A stretch of DNA of 54,670 nucleotides from Alistipes sp. (GCA_017531305.1 JAFXLG010000012.1:1-54670); one strand, 5' to 3'; positions 25,475-34,663 are shown, counted from the stretch's first letter. The notes: a model not told the origin generated them from the sequence alone. Made by a program: numbers and translations.

Positions 25475-26404
25475 ATGTCGATAGCAGTAACCATACTCGG
25501 CAACTCCTCGGCAAAGCCCACCACCAAAGGACACCCTTCGGCTCAGGTGGTCAATATCAACGAGCAGTTGTTTCTGGTAGATGCAGGCGAGGGCGTGCAG
25601 AGGCGGATGGCACAATGTGGCATCTCGCCCCTCAAGCTACGCGCTGTATTCATCTCACATCTGCATGGGGATCATGTCTTTGGACTATTCCCTTTGCTCT
25701 CGACTTTGGGACTTTACGGCAGACGCACTCCACTGAAGATATATGCTCCGCGACCCTTTGGAGAGATTCTGGAGGCTCACTTGCGATTCTTCGATAAGGA
25801 TCTGCCCTATACGCCCGAATGGGTGGAGGTGGATACCACCAAGCACCATATAATTTTCGAGAACGACACCACCGAGGTATGGTCTCTGCCACTCCGACAC
25901 CGAATCCCCACAGCGGGTTATCTGTTCCGTCAAAAAGAGCCGCCACTCAATGTCAGCAAGTTTGCCATAGAGCGTTATTCGCTCTCGCTGGCTCAGATCG
26001 TGGCAGCCAAACGAGGCGAGGATATTGAGCAGGATGGAGAGATAATCCCCAACGATAGGATCACCTACCGCCCCTATCCACCACTTGCCTACGCCTACTG
26101 CTCCGACACCAACTATTCGGCGCGGCTGGCGACTATGGTCGAGGGGGTTGACCTGCTATATCACGAAGCTACATACGAAGCTGCGGAGCGCAAAACTGCC
26201 AAAGAGCGAGGTCACTCCACCACTGCCGATGCTGCCAACGTGGCTGCGAAAGCGGGTGTCGGGCGACTTATCATAGGACACTTCTCGTCACGATATCGTG
26301 ATCTTGAGCCGCTATTAAATGAGACGCGTGAGATCTTCCCACAAAGCGATATTGCACGCGAGGGAGAGACATTTGTGGTAGAAGAAAAGAGAGAAAAACA
26401 ATGA
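25475..26404 (+). CDS. rnz: Ribonuclease Z
   Basis: Metallo-beta-lactamase-fold endonuclease that trims tRNA 3' ends. 309 aa, the bacterial short form. Zinc ligands are in SHLHGDH (H62, H64, D66, H67), YCSDTNYS, YHEATY, ERGHSTTADAA and IIGHFSSRY. Starts 4 nt after trxB and overlaps the next gene by 4 nt (ATGA), forming trxB-rnz-RNA methyltransferase. Confidence 0.94.
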   Translation: MSIAVTILGNSSAKPTTKGHPSAQVVNINEQLFLVDAGEGVQRRMAQCGISPLKLRAVFISHLHGDHVFGLFPLLSTLGLYGRRTPLKIYAPRPFGEILEAHLRFFDKDLPYTPEWVEVDTTKHHIIFENDTTEVWSLPLRHRIPTAGYLFRQKEPPLNVSKFAIERYSLSLAQIVAAKRGEDIEQDGEIIPNDRITYRPYPPLAYAYCSDTNYSARLATMVEGVDLLYHEATYEAAERKTAKERGHSTTADAANVAAKAGVGRLIIGHFSSRYRDLEPLLNETREIFPQSDIAREGETFVVEEKREKQ

Positions 26405-27138
26405 CAAAAGCCGAGATACAATTTGTGCGTTCACTATCGGACAAACGCACCAGAGATGAGCATGGAGTATTCATTGCCGAGGGAGATAAACTCATCGGCG
26501 AGATACTCTCTTCGCACCTGAAAATACACAAAATATATGCTCTGGCAGGTCATTTGGAGCCTCATGCCGAGATCGTGAGCGAGAAGGAGATGGAGCGCAT
26601 ATCCCAACTCAAAAGCGCATCCTCTTCGCTTGCCATCGTGGAGCAACCACGCCACACGACTCCTCACACAGCACCAAGCGATGCCTTGACTTTGGCATTA
26701 GACGGAGTGCAGAATCCTGGCAATCTTGGCACTATAATACGTCTTGCCGACTGGTTTGGCATAAGCGATATATTCTGCTCTACGGATTGTGCCGACTGCT
26801 ATAACCCCAAGGTCATACAAGCCACCATGGGAGCAATACTACGAGTCAGAGTCCACTATCTGCCACTCGCCCAATTCCTCGATAGGACGAAGCAGCGCGG
26901 GGTGGCGATTTATGGCACGATGCTCGATGGCGAGAATATCTACTCCGCCGAGCTTAAGAGTGAGGGCGTAATCGTAATGGGCAACGAGGGCAAGGGCGTA
27001 AGCAAAGAGTGCCAGCGAAGTTTCACCCATTCGCTCCTCATTCCATCATTCCCGCCCGAAAGACAAGGTTCGGAATCACTCAACGTGGCGATGGCTACAG
27101 GCATCGTCTGCGCCGAATTCCGCCGCAGGAATTTTTAA
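26401..27138 (+). CDS. TrmH/SpoU-family RNA 2'-O-methyltransferase
   Basis: SPOUT-fold methyltransferase acting on rRNA or tRNA ribose. 245 aa. An N-terminal substrate-binding domain (KAEIQFVRSLSDKRTRDEHGVFIAEGDKLIGE) is followed by motif 1 LDGVQNPGNLGTIIRLADWFG, motif 2 VIVMGNEGKGVS and motif 3 ERQGSESLNVAMATGIVCAEF. The target nucleotide cannot be deduced. Overlaps rnz by ATGA, ends at a strong terminator. Confidence 0.9.
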   Translation: MTKAEIQFVRSLSDKRTRDEHGVFIAEGDKLIGEILSSHLKIHKIYALAGHLEPHAEIVSEKEMERISQLKSASSSLAIVEQPRHTTPHTAPSDALTLALDGVQNPGNLGTIIRLADWFGISDIFCSTDCADCYNPKVIQATMGAILRVRVHYLPLAQFLDRTKQRGVAIYGTMLDGENIYSAELKSEGVIVMGNEGKGVSKECQRSFTHSLLIPSFPPERQGSESLNVAMATGIVCAEFRRRNF

Positions 27139-27159
27139 TTCGGATCACAAATTGCAGAT

Positions 27160-27187
27160 AAAACGACTCTTTTAGGGTCGTTTTTTT
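27160..27187 (+). terminator. Terminator of the trxB-rnz-methyltransferase unit
   Basis: AAAACGACTC pairs with GGGTCGTTTT (one T-G pair), loop TTTTA, then a run of Ts. Confidence 0.85.
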
Positions 27188-27219
27188 ATCGCCACATCTG
27201 CAAAAAATTTGCTGAAGGA

Positions 27220-27248
27220 CTAATAATTAGAAATTATTAGTATATTTG
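27220..27248 (+). promoter_or_regulatory. pdxA promoter with perfect palindrome
   Basis: Nine-base arms CTAATAATT and AATTATTAG around AGA (27220-27240) abut TATATTTG (27241-27248), an exact -7 box, 25 nt before the pdxA ATG. The palindrome fills the -12 to -33 interval and no -33 TTG is seen, so it looks like an operator. Confidence 0.55.
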
Positions 27249-27272
27249 TAGCTTGAAATAGAATCGATTACT

Positions 27273-28364
27273 ATGTCAGAATATAGACTCAAGATAGGAA
27301 TTACTCAAGGTGACACCAACGGTATTGGTTGGGAGGTGATACTCCGCACCTTGGTCGATCAGCGCATGACAGAGCTTTTTACTCCTGTGGTATATGGCTC
27401 TAAGCAGGCGGCTGATTTTTACTCAAAGCTCCTCGACAAGGAGGATGGCACAGTGCAGTGGAATGTGATCTCTTCAGCCGAAGAGTGCCGCCGCGGCAAG
27501 TTAAATCTGGTGGAGTGTGGCGATGCCAAGCCACAGCCTGGTGTAGCATCAGCCGAGGCAGGCAAGGCTGCGGTAGAGGCATTGGAGAGAGCTATGGCAG
27601 ACCTGAAGGCTGGCTCGATAGATGCTATGGTGACTGCGCCAATCATGAAGGAGACCGTTCAGAGCGAGACTTTCCACTTCACAGGTCACACCGAGTTCGT
27701 GGCGTCTCACTTGGAGGGAGAGCCTATGATGATCATGTGTAGTGACCGACTGAGAGTAGGTTTAGTTACGATCCACATCCCTGTGGCTGAGGTTAGCCAA
27801 AGCATCTCGAAAGAGAAGATCATCTCTTCGCTCACTACCCTGCGTCAGAGCTTGAAGGCAGATTTTGGCATTGTAGAGCCACGCATCGCAGTTCTCTCGC
27901 TCAACCCACACGCTGGCGAGGGTGGAATGCTCGGCACGGAGGAGCAGGAGATTATCAAGCCCGCCATCGAGGAGGCATTCCAAGAGGGTACATTGGCATT
28001 CGGTCCATTCCCAGCCGATGGATTGTTCGCTACGGGAGCGTACGCCAAGTATGATGCCATCTTGGCGATGTATCACGATCAGGGACTCACTCCATTCAAG
28101 ACTCTCTCGCCCGATGGTGTAAACTTCACAGCAGGACTTTCGGAGGTACGCACCTCACCCGACCATGGCACAGCATTCGACATTGCGGGCAAGGGTGAAG
28201 CCGATCCACAGTCGATGCGTAACGCCATTTATGCCGCCATCGACATCGTGCGCAACCGCCGCAATTGGTCACATTGGAACCGTAACCCATTGCAGCGTTT
28301 CGAGCGTGAGAAGGGACGTGACGTGTCGGTCAAGGATTTGAAGTTGCCTGAGGTAGAGGAGTAG
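27273..28364 (+). CDS. pdxA: 4-hydroxythreonine-4-phosphate dehydrogenase
   Basis: NAD-dependent enzyme of the DXP-dependent pyridoxal phosphate pathway. 363 aa. Visible family segments are IGITQGDTNGIGWEVILRTL, TAPIMKETVQSETFHFTGHTEF with the metal His, LSLNPHAGEGGMLGTEEQEII, MYHDQGLTPFKTL, and LSEVRTSPDHGTAFDIAGKG. A full-length, ordinary enzyme. Preceded by a palindrome and -7 box, suggesting specific regulation. pdxJ is not in the window. Confidence 0.95.
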   Translation: MSEYRLKIGITQGDTNGIGWEVILRTLVDQRMTELFTPVVYGSKQAADFYSKLLDKEDGTVQWNVISSAEECRRGKLNLVECGDAKPQPGVASAEAGKAAVEALERAMADLKAGSIDAMVTAPIMKETVQSETFHFTGHTEFVASHLEGEPMMIMCSDRLRVGLVTIHIPVAEVSQSISKEKIISSLTTLRQSLKADFGIVEPRIAVLSLNPHAGEGGMLGTEEQEIIKPAIEEAFQEGTLAFGPFPADGLFATGAYAKYDAILAMYHDQGLTPFKTLSPDGVNFTAGLSEVRTSPDHGTAFDIAGKGEADPQSMRNAIYAAIDIVRNRRNWSHWNRNPLQRFEREKGRDVSVKDLKLPEVEE

Positions 28365-28371
28365 GCAAGGG

Positions 28372-28400
28372 AAATTCAAAATTAAGAATTCAAAATTGAG
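28372..28400. repeat. AATTCAAAATT-type short repeat
   Basis: Sequence made of AATTCAAAATT and AAGAATTCAAAATTGAG units after pdxA. Closely resembles 4592-4621 (AATTCAAAATTCAGAATTCAG), also just after a stop codon. Possibly a small dispersed intergenic element. Confidence 0.35.
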
Positions 28401-28438
28401 AACTTGGTTTTGAGATTTAAGTTTAAGAGAGAAGAGTT

Positions 28439-28645
28439 ATGGAGAGAAAGAAGCAGTGGAAGATTACCCTTTGGATGCAATACTTAGTATTGGTTTTGGC
28501 GATAGTGCTTTTGAGTATTTACATTTGCGATTATTGCACCACAAAACAAGTTAACTGGTTTTATGTCGGCTTGGGTATAGCAATGATTTTTAACTCCGTA
28601 TTCAGCATTAGAACCGCCAAACGCGAAATACGCAAGGAGGAGTAA
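28439..28645 (+). CDS. Tiny two-helix membrane protein
   Basis: 68 aa, not recognised. Two hydrophobic segments (about 11-31, MQYLVLVLAIVLLSIYI; about 39-57, WFYVGLGIAMIFNSVFSI) separated by a short polar loop with two Cys residues, and basic ends. Sits between pdxA and a second tiny membrane protein with 27 nt between them. ATG with GAGAAGAG upstream. Coding status rests on the membrane pattern and good start. Confidence 0.6.
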   Translation: MERKKQWKITLWMQYLVLVLAIVLLSIYICDYCTTKQVNWFYVGLGIAMIFNSVFSIRTAKREIRKEE

Positions 28646-28672
28646 TTGGGAATGTAGAAACTACGAGCGACA

Positions 28673-28870
28673 ATGAAAAAGAGTAGTGTTCAAATTCTAC
28701 TGGGTATTGCGACCTGCCTATGTTCAGGGGTGGGACTATGTAGCGCAATAGTGGATTTCCATACTAAGGTAGAAGCTACGCCCAAATTTATAACCTTTAA
28801 CTCCTTGGGACTCTTGTTCGGAGCTTTACTGATAGCTAAAGCGCTAAGAGAGAGAGAGAAGAAAAGATAG
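28673..28870 (+). CDS. Tiny two-helix membrane protein
   Basis: 65 aa, not recognised. Two hydrophobic segments (about 7-27, QILLGIATCLCSGVGLCSAIV; about 42-56, SLGLLFGALLIAKAL) and a basic tail REREKKR. Same size and layout as the gene before it, so possibly an old paralogue or partner, though sequence identity is low. Upstream of thrS by 95 nt. Confidence 0.6.
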   Translation: MKKSSVQILLGIATCLCSGVGLCSAIVDFHTKVEATPKFITFNSLGLLFGALLIAKALREREKKR

Positions 28871-28965
28871 AGAATAAATAACGTATTAACCGAGCCAAGG
28901 GCGTATTCCGTCTCGTAATTGTGGAAGCGCAGTAAGACTCAAAACATAAAAACTAAATTAACATT

Positions 28966-30909
28966 ATGATTAAAATCACTTTTCCTGATGGCAACGCAAA
29001 GGAGTTTGCCAAAGGAACAACTGCTTACCAAGTAGCAGAGAGCATCAGCCCTCGTTTAGCTGCCGACTGTCTGGCTGCTTCGGTAAATGGCACTACTGTT
29101 GACATGATGAGTGCCATCAACGAGGACGCAACAATTAAGTTTTACAAGTGGGACGATGCCGAGGGCAAGCACGCCTTCTGGCACACATCATCGCACCTCT
29201 TGGCTGAGGCATTGCAGGAGCTTTATCCTGGTATCAAGTTTGGTATCGGTCCAGCTATCGAGAGCGGATTCTACTACGATGTAGATTCTCCAACCCCTAT
29301 CACCGAGGGTGATCTGCCAAAGATCGAGCAGAAGATGCAGGAGTTGGCTCGTCAGAAGGAGGAGGTTATCCGTACAGAGGTTTCGAAGGAGGAGGCTCTG
29401 AAGACCTTCACCGAGAAGGGCGATCAGTATAAGGTTGAGTTGATTCAGGATCTGGAGGATGGTACTATCTCATTCTATACCAACGGATCATTCACTGACC
29501 TGTGCCGCGGTCCACATATCCCAAATACAGGTGTAATCAAGGCAGTTAAGCTCACATCGGTAGCAGGTGCTTACTGGCGTGGAAACGAGAAGAACAAGAT
29601 GCTCACACGTATCTATGGTATCTCATTCCCTAAGAAGTCTATGCTCGATGAGTATTTGGCAATGATCGAGGAGGCTAAGAAGCGCGACCACCGTAAGTTG
29701 GGTAAGGACTTGGAGCTCTTCATGTTCTCTCAGCGTGTCGGTCAGGGCTTGCCTATGTGGTTGCCAAAGGGTGCAGAGTTGCGCGACCGTTTGGAGCGTT
29801 TCTTGCGCCAGATCCAGAAGGAGCATGGCTACCAGCAGGTTATCACTCCTCACATCGGCGACAAGGACCTCTACGTTACATCGGGTCACTACGCTAAGTA
29901 TGGCAAGGATTCATTCCAGCCTATCCACACCCCATTCGAGGGCGAGGAGTATCTGTTGAAGCCTATGAACTGTCCTCACCACTGCGAGATTTTCCGTTCT
30001 AAGCCACGCTCATACAAGGATCTTCCTATCCGTTTGGCTGAGTTCGGTACTGTATATCGTTACGAGCAGTCGGGCGAGTTGCACGGTTTAACACGTGTAC
30101 GTAGCTTTACTCAGGATGATGCTCACCTCTTCGTACGTCCAGACCAGCTGCTGGAGGAGTTCGAGAAGGTAATCGACATCGTACTCTACATCTTCCGCAC
30201 ACTCAAATTCGACAACTACACAGCTCAGATCTCTTTGCGCGATCCTAACAACACCGAGAAGTACATCGGCTCGGATGAAAATTGGGAGAAGGCAGAGTCA
30301 GCTATCGTGAAGGCATGCGAGGAGAAGGGTCTTAAGACCACCGTAGAGACAGGCGAGGCTGCATTCTATGGTCCTAAGTTGGACTTCATGGTCAAGGATG
30401 CTTTGGGTCGTAGCTGGCAGTTGGGTACTATTCAGGTGGATTACAACCTCCCTGAGCGTTTCGACCTCACATACAAGGGTGCTGATGACAAACCACACCG
30501 CCCTATCATGATCCACCGTGCACCATTCGGCTCTATGGAGCGTTTCGTGGCTGTATTGTTGGAGCATACGGCAGGTAAGTTCCCATTGTGGCTCACACCA
30601 GATCAGGCTGTGGTATTGCCTATCTCGGAGAAGTTCAACGACTACGCTGCAGAGGTAGCCAAAAAGCTGGGCTTGGAGGATGTACGTGTGCAGGTTGATG
30701 AGCGCAACGAGAAGATCGGTCGTAAGATCCGCGACAACGAGCTTAAGCGTATCCCATTCCTCTTGATCGTAGGTGAGAAGGAGGCTGCCGAGGGCAAGGT
30801 TTCGGTTCGTGTTCAGGGCGAGGGAGACAAGGGTGCGATGACTGTGGAGGAGTTCGCAGCACACATCAACTCGTTGGTTAAGGCTGAGATCGCAGCAAAC
30901 AAGATGTAA
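28966..30909 (+). CDS. thrS: Threonyl-tRNA synthetase
   Basis: Class II synthetase charging tRNA-Thr. 647 aa, complete. Order: TGS domain ([25 protein letters not shown]), editing domain with HxxxH ([13 protein letters not shown]) and the Cys-containing LCRGPHI, then the catalytic core with the zinc Cys in [10 protein letters not shown], motif 2 [24 protein letters not shown], motif 3 and the anticodon-binding domain. The gap to infC is 56 nt, so it is co-transcribed with infC. Confidence 0.96.
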   Translation: MIKITFPDGNAKEFAKGTTAYQVAESISPRLAADCLAASVNGTTVDMMSAINEDATIKFYKWDDAEGKHAFWHTSSHLLAEALQELYPGIKFGIGPAIESGFYYDVDSPTPITEGDLPKIEQKMQELARQKEEVIRTEVSKEEALKTFTEKGDQYKVELIQDLEDGTISFYTNGSFTDLCRGPHIPNTGVIKAVKLTSVAGAYWRGNEKNKMLTRIYGISFPKKSMLDEYLAMIEEAKKRDHRKLGKDLELFMFSQRVGQGLPMWLPKGAELRDRLERFLRQIQKEHGYQQVITPHIGDKDLYVTSGHYAKYGKDSFQPIHTPFEGEEYLLKPMNCPHHCEIFRSKPRSYKDLPIRLAEFGTVYRYEQSGELHGLTRVRSFTQDDAHLFVRPDQLLEEFEKVIDIVLYIFRTLKFDNYTAQISLRDPNNTEKYIGSDENWEKAESAIVKACEEKGLKTTVETGEAAFYGPKLDFMVKDALGRSWQLGTIQVDYNLPERFDLTYKGADDKPHRPIMIHRAPFGSMERFVAVLLEHTAGKFPLWLTPDQAVVLPISEKFNDYAAEVAKKLGLEDVRVQVDERNEKIGRKIRDNELKRIPFLLIVGEKEAAEGKVSVRVQGEGDKGAMTVEEFAAHINSLVKAEIAANKM

Positions 30910-30965
30910 TCGGGGCAACCCATACATCACTAAATAAACAGAAAGTAACTAAACTAAAGACTAAT

Positions 30966-31568
30966 TTGGCAATTACACAAAAACCGTTTGCACCACGTCC
31001 TCAGGGCGGAGCAAACAACAAACCTCAGCAGGGTATGCGAGGACGAGTAGAGAAGGAGAATCCTAATCGAATCAACAACGAGATTACAGCACCTATGGTG
31101 CGCTTGGTGGGCGAGAACGTAGAGCCTAACTTGGTGGTACCTATCCGCCAAGCTTTGGCTATGGCAGATGAGATGGAGTTGGATTTGATCGAGATTTCGC
31201 CAAAGGCGGAGCCTCCTGTATGCCGTATCGCCGACTATCAGAAGTTCCTCTATCAGCAGAAGCGTAAGGCTAAGGAGATCAAGGCTAAGCAGGTGAAGGT
31301 AGTGGTTAAGGAGATCCGTTTCGGACCTCAGACCGATGACCACGACTACAACTTCAAGCTCAAGCACGCCGAGAACTTTATCAAGGAGGGTGCTAAGGTG
31401 AAGGCTTCGGTATTCTTCCGCGGACGCTCTATCGTCTTCAAGGAGCAGGGAGAGATCCTTTTGTTGCGCTTTGCTACCGATTTGGAGGAGATCGCCAAGG
31501 TGGAGATGATGCCTAAGTTGGACGGTAAGAAGATGAATATGATGCTTGCCCCTAAGGGTAAGAAGTAG
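30966..31568 (+). CDS. infC: Translation initiation factor IF-3 (non-ATG start)
   Basis: Prevents premature 50S joining and monitors the initiation codon. 200 aa. N-domain [57 protein letters not shown] and C-domain [32 protein letters not shown] are typical. There is no ATG before the domain; the frame starts at TTG 30966, with ATT at 30972 as an alternative. A rare start codon is the known basis of infC autoregulation in E. coli. The usual downstream rpmI and rplT are absent: a terminator follows. Confidence 0.93.
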   Translation: MAITQKPFAPRPQGGANNKPQQGMRGRVEKENPNRINNEITAPMVRLVGENVEPNLVVPIRQALAMADEMELDLIEISPKAEPPVCRIADYQKFLYQQKRKAKEIKAKQVKVVVKEIRFGPQTDDHDYNFKLKHAENFIKEGAKVKASVFFRGRSIVFKEQGEILLLRFATDLEEIAKVEMMPKLDGKKMNMMLAPKGKK

Positions 31569-31619
31569 GCTCCTTCCGCATCAGACTAAGACTCAGGCTC
31601 TTAGCCAAAGTATAATTGT

Positions 31620-31666
31620 AAAATCCGACACGGAGGTCGATTATTCGGCTTCCATGTCGGATTTTT
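31620..31666 (+). terminator. Terminator of thrS-infC
   Basis: An 11-bp stem (AAAATCCGACA / TGTCGGATTTT) with an inner GGAG/TTCC stem, followed by T-rich sequence. Confidence 0.8.
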
Positions 31667-31699
31667 GTGTAAAAAAGAGTAATATCCGAACGAAATTCT

Positions 31700-31707
31700 T
31701 AACTTTG
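31700..31707 (+). promoter_or_regulatory. -7 element close to cytidylyltransferase start
   Basis: TAACTTTG matches TAnnTTTG but ends only 5 nt before the ATG at 31713, so a transcript from it would be leaderless or nearly so. No good -33 TTG was found. Confidence 0.35.
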
Positions 31708-31712
31708 CACTT

Positions 31713-32363
31713 ATGAAAAGAGTAGCATTTGTCCCTATCAGGCTCAATAGTCAGCGCGTGGAGCGAAAAAACCTCAGAGAGTTGGGATCTCGCCCGATGA
31801 TGACCTACCTGCTGGAGAGTTTGGCAGCCGCCAAGAATATAGACGAGATATATGTCTTTTGTAGTAATCCCGAAGTGGAGAAGTATCTCCCCGAAGGGGT
31901 GAAATTCCTGCGCCGTAGCGAAAAGTTGGATCAAAACACAACGCTCGGCAGAGAGATCTACGATGCCTTTACTCAGGAGGTCGATGCCGATATCTACATC
32001 TTGGCTCACACCACTTCGCCATTTATCCGCACCTCAACCATCGAGCAGGCGGTAAGTACGGTAGAGAGTGGTGAGTATGACTCAGCCTTCAGTGCCGAGC
32101 GCATACAAACCTTCACATGGTGGCAGGGTAAGCCGCTGAACTACGCTTTGGAGTCGGTGCCTCGCACTCAAGATCTGGAGCCGATATATGTCGAGACCTC
32201 TGCATTCTTCATCTTCAGAAAGGAGCTTTGGCTCAATCACCACCGCCGCATAGGCTTTAAGCCATATATTGCAGTTACGGACCGTGTGGAGAGCATGGAT
32301 ATAGATAATCCCGATGACTTCACATTGGCGGAAGCTATCGTTAAGGCAGGACTAAATAAATAA
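31713..32363 (+). CDS. Acylneuraminate-type cytidylyltransferase
   Basis: 216-aa nucleotidyltransferase of the CMP-sialic acid/CMP-Kdo synthetase superfamily. The N-terminal signature RVAFVPIRLNSQRVERKNLRELGSRPMM binds CTP; ILAHTTSPFIRTSTIEQAV and the C-terminal D-N-P-D-D metal motif (MDIDNPDDFTLAEAI) are present. It should make a CMP-activated acidic sugar for surface glycans, but the sugar cannot be named. The nearby GT2 and DUF115-like genes support a glycan role. Confidence 0.85.
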   Translation: MKRVAFVPIRLNSQRVERKNLRELGSRPMMTYLLESLAAAKNIDEIYVFCSNPEVEKYLPEGVKFLRRSEKLDQNTTLGREIYDAFTQEVDADIYILAHTTSPFIRTSTIEQAVSTVESGEYDSAFSAERIQTFTWWQGKPLNYALESVPRTQDLEPIYVETSAFFIFRKELWLNHHRRIGFKPYIAVTDRVESMDIDNPDDFTLAEAIVKAGLNK

Positions 32364-32384
32364 CCCCACATAACTTTAACCCAA

Positions 32385-33683
32385 ATGAGACGCTTATTTT
32401 TGTTTCTGATTGCCTTAGTGGCAACATTCAGCCTCTATGCTCAACCCAAGCAGACAATCATTTCGGTGGCGGTAGCACCCGAAAATGCCGATTGGCAGTA
32501 TGAGTGTGGCGATGATGTAACTTTTACGCTATCGGTTAACAAGGCTGGAATCCCGATGAAGGATGCCCAAATATATTATGAGATATCGGAGGATATGCAG
32601 ACACCTCACAAAAAGGGCAACATGACAATCGAGGATGGCACGATGAAGATCAATGCTGGCTCGATGAAACGTCCAGGATTCCTACGTCTCAGAGTATGGG
32701 CTACGCACGAAGGCAAGCGATATGTCGGCACAGCAACCGCAGGCTTCGACATCGACAAGATTGAGCCTACGACCACCATGCCTAAGGATTTCGATCAGTT
32801 CTGGGCTAAGGCTTTGGCTGACAACAATAAATTGGCGATGCTGCCAGAGTTGGAGCTTGTCCCCGAAAAGTGTACTCCAAAGGTCAAGGTCTATTCGGCA
32901 AGTTTTCAGAATCTGCGCAACGGCTGCCGCATGTATGGTACTATGTGTGTGCCTGCCTCGATGAAGCAGGGCGATAAATTGCCTGCAATTTTGATTGTCC
33001 CAGGAGCTGGCTGCCGCGCTCGCACAGGTTTCTACACTGAGGCAGAGCAGGGATTCGTCACATTGGAGTTGGGAATCAACCACATTCCTACTGTGATGGA
33101 TGATGAGATCTACGCCCAGCTCAAGGCGGGAATGATGTACGAATACCAATACTACAACATGGACGACAAGGATAAATATGTCTATAAAGGTATATATGTC
33201 GGTTGCGCCCGTGCCGTAGATTTCTTGGCAGGATTGGATTTTGTTGACGAGAACCGCATCGGCGTTACGGGAGGCTCACAAGGTGGAGCATTGTCTATCA
33301 CCACTGCCGTATTGAATCCCAAAGTAAAGTGTCTGGCTGCCTTCTACCCTGCACTTGCCGATCTGACAGGTCATCTGCATGGTCGTGGCGGAGGTTGGCC
33401 TCATCCATTCCGCAACGGTTATATGGCAACCAAAGAGCGTATCGAGACATCACGTTACTACGATGTGGCAAATTTTGCCCGCAAGGTTAATGTTCCTGTA
33501 TTCTACTCTTACGGTTTTAACGATATGACGTGTTGTCCGACCTCGACAACGGCGGCATACAACGCAATCCCTACTGCAGACAAGGAGCGTTGGATTGTTC
33601 CCGAAATTGAGCATTGGACCTATCCTGAGCAAAATGCGGCTCGCTCGAAGTGGATGATGGAGCAGCTTAGGAAGATTAAGTAA
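32385..33683 (+). CDS. Secreted CE7-like acetyl xylan esterase
   Basis: 432 aa with signal peptide (LFLFLIALVATFSLYAQ). An N-terminal ~110-residue beta domain (VAPENADWQYECGDDVTFTLSV...) precedes an alpha/beta-hydrolase of the acetyl xylan esterase/cephalosporin-C deacetylase type (PKDFDQFWAKALADN, CRMYGTMCVPA, ILIVPGAGCRAR). Nucleophile Ser in VTGGSQGGALS, and a C-terminal catalytic His in EIEHWTYP. Probably removes acetyl groups from glycans in the periplasm. It follows the cytidylyltransferase by 21 nt and ends at a perfect terminator. Confidence 0.82.
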   Translation: MRRLFLFLIALVATFSLYAQPKQTIISVAVAPENADWQYECGDDVTFTLSVNKAGIPMKDAQIYYEISEDMQTPHKKGNMTIEDGTMKINAGSMKRPGFLRLRVWATHEGKRYVGTATAGFDIDKIEPTTTMPKDFDQFWAKALADNNKLAMLPELELVPEKCTPKVKVYSASFQNLRNGCRMYGTMCVPASMKQGDKLPAILIVPGAGCRARTGFYTEAEQGFVTLELGINHIPTVMDDEIYAQLKAGMMYEYQYYNMDDKDKYVYKGIYVGCARAVDFLAGLDFVDENRIGVTGGSQGGALSITTAVLNPKVKCLAAFYPALADLTGHLHGRGGGWPHPFRNGYMATKERIETSRYYDVANFARKVNVPVFYSYGFNDMTCCPTSTTAAYNAIPTADKERWIVPEIEHWTYPEQNAARSKWMMEQLRKIK

Positions 33684-33690
33684 GCAGATG

Positions 33691-33735
33691 ATATAAATAA
33701 AATGCAGACCTAAAAAGTCTGCATTTTATTTATAT
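33691..33735. terminator. Perfect 19-bp bidirectional terminator
   Basis: Arms 33691-33709 and 33717-33735 are exact reverse complements with a 7-nt loop, AT-rich at the base. The TAA stop of the minus-strand GT2 gene (33730-33732) lies inside the stem. Confidence 0.85.
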
Positions 33736-34650
33736 CCCCTTGCGCGCTATCGCCCACGCCAACCAATTATAGAGTGCCAACGCTTTGGGACGCAACCATA
33801 CGGGCAGGGCATTCAACACTCGCACCTTACGCGCAAGTCGCCCCGACAAACGATTATATGAGAAAAACTCCAACGCTCGGCGTGCCTGCGCCGTACCGCC
33901 ACGCGAAGACTCTACCAACGCCTTACCCAAAGCCACTCGCGCCACATACTCGTTACTTATATCCGATGCCGACTCTTCGTACAGATCCTCCAACGAAAAG
34001 TCGCTCACCTCAGGGCGAAAAATCGCAGCCGAGCGATTCTCTGCCGCACGCGAATAGATCACCAAAGGCTTCGGCGAAAAGGCAATTTTAGCCGCGCGAG
34101 CCACCTTTGTCCAAAGGTATTGATCCTCTCCCATACGCATCCCCACGGGAAATCCACCTAATCGCAGTACCAGCTCACGTTTAATCACCGTAGCCGAAGG
34201 GATCATCACATAGCGGTGCATAGACTCAGCGAAAAAATCAACCACACCCTCCTTCTGAGGCGTATTTGCTACCACCTCACGCTTGCCATCATCGACCTTG
34301 AACGCCGTAGCATAGGCTCCGCATTCGGGATAACGCTCAATCATACGCAACTGCTCGCCGAGGTAATCCTCATGCCAACGATCATCGGCATCCAACAAGG
34401 CTATCCACTCGCCCTGAGCCTCAGCGATGGCGCGATTGCGGGCAGCACTTACACCTTGATTGGTCTGCGAGAAGAGCTTGATGAGTGGCGACTTGAACCC
34501 TCGCACCACCTCCAGACTACGATCCGTAGAGCCGTCATCCACGATGATAATCTCATCGGGCAGGGTGCGCTGCGCCAACAGGGAGCGCAAGGTTCGCTCC
34601 ACCTCGCGGGCTTTATTATATAGCGGTATGATTACAGATATAGTGGTCAT
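33730..34650 (-). CDS. GT2-family glycosyltransferase
   Basis: 306 aa, GT-A fold. ISVIIPLYNKAREVERTLRSLLAQRTLPDEIIIVDDGSTDRSLEVV carries the nucleotide-binding Asp residues, WIALLDADDRWHEDYL is the DxD-type metal motif, and GMRMGEDQYLWTKVARAAKI contains the usual ED catalytic base. The basic C-terminus (RLARKVRVLNALPVWLRPKAL) may contact the inner membrane. It faces the DUF115-like gene across interleaved promoters. Probably works on surface polysaccharide or glycoprotein; donor and acceptor unknown. Confidence 0.88.
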   Translation of the reverse strand: MTTISVIIPLYNKAREVERTLRSLLAQRTLPDEIIIVDDGSTDRSLEVVRGFKSPLIKLFSQTNQGVSAARNRAIAEAQGEWIALLDADDRWHEDYLGEQLRMIERYPECGAYATAFKVDDGKREVVANTPQKEGVVDFFAESMHRYVMIPSATVIKRELVLRLGGFPVGMRMGEDQYLWTKVARAAKIAFSPKPLVIYSRAAENRSAAIFRPEVSDFSLEDLYEESASDISNEYVARVALGKALVESSRGGTAQARRALEFFSYNRLSGRLARKVRVLNALPVWLRPKALALYNWLAWAIARKGI

Positions 34651-34663
34651 AATGTGGTTATAA

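Noticed and set aside
24613-25527. 304-codon open frame on the minus strand
   Set aside because: Antisense shadow of trxB; Cys/His/Thr-rich composition, no motif.
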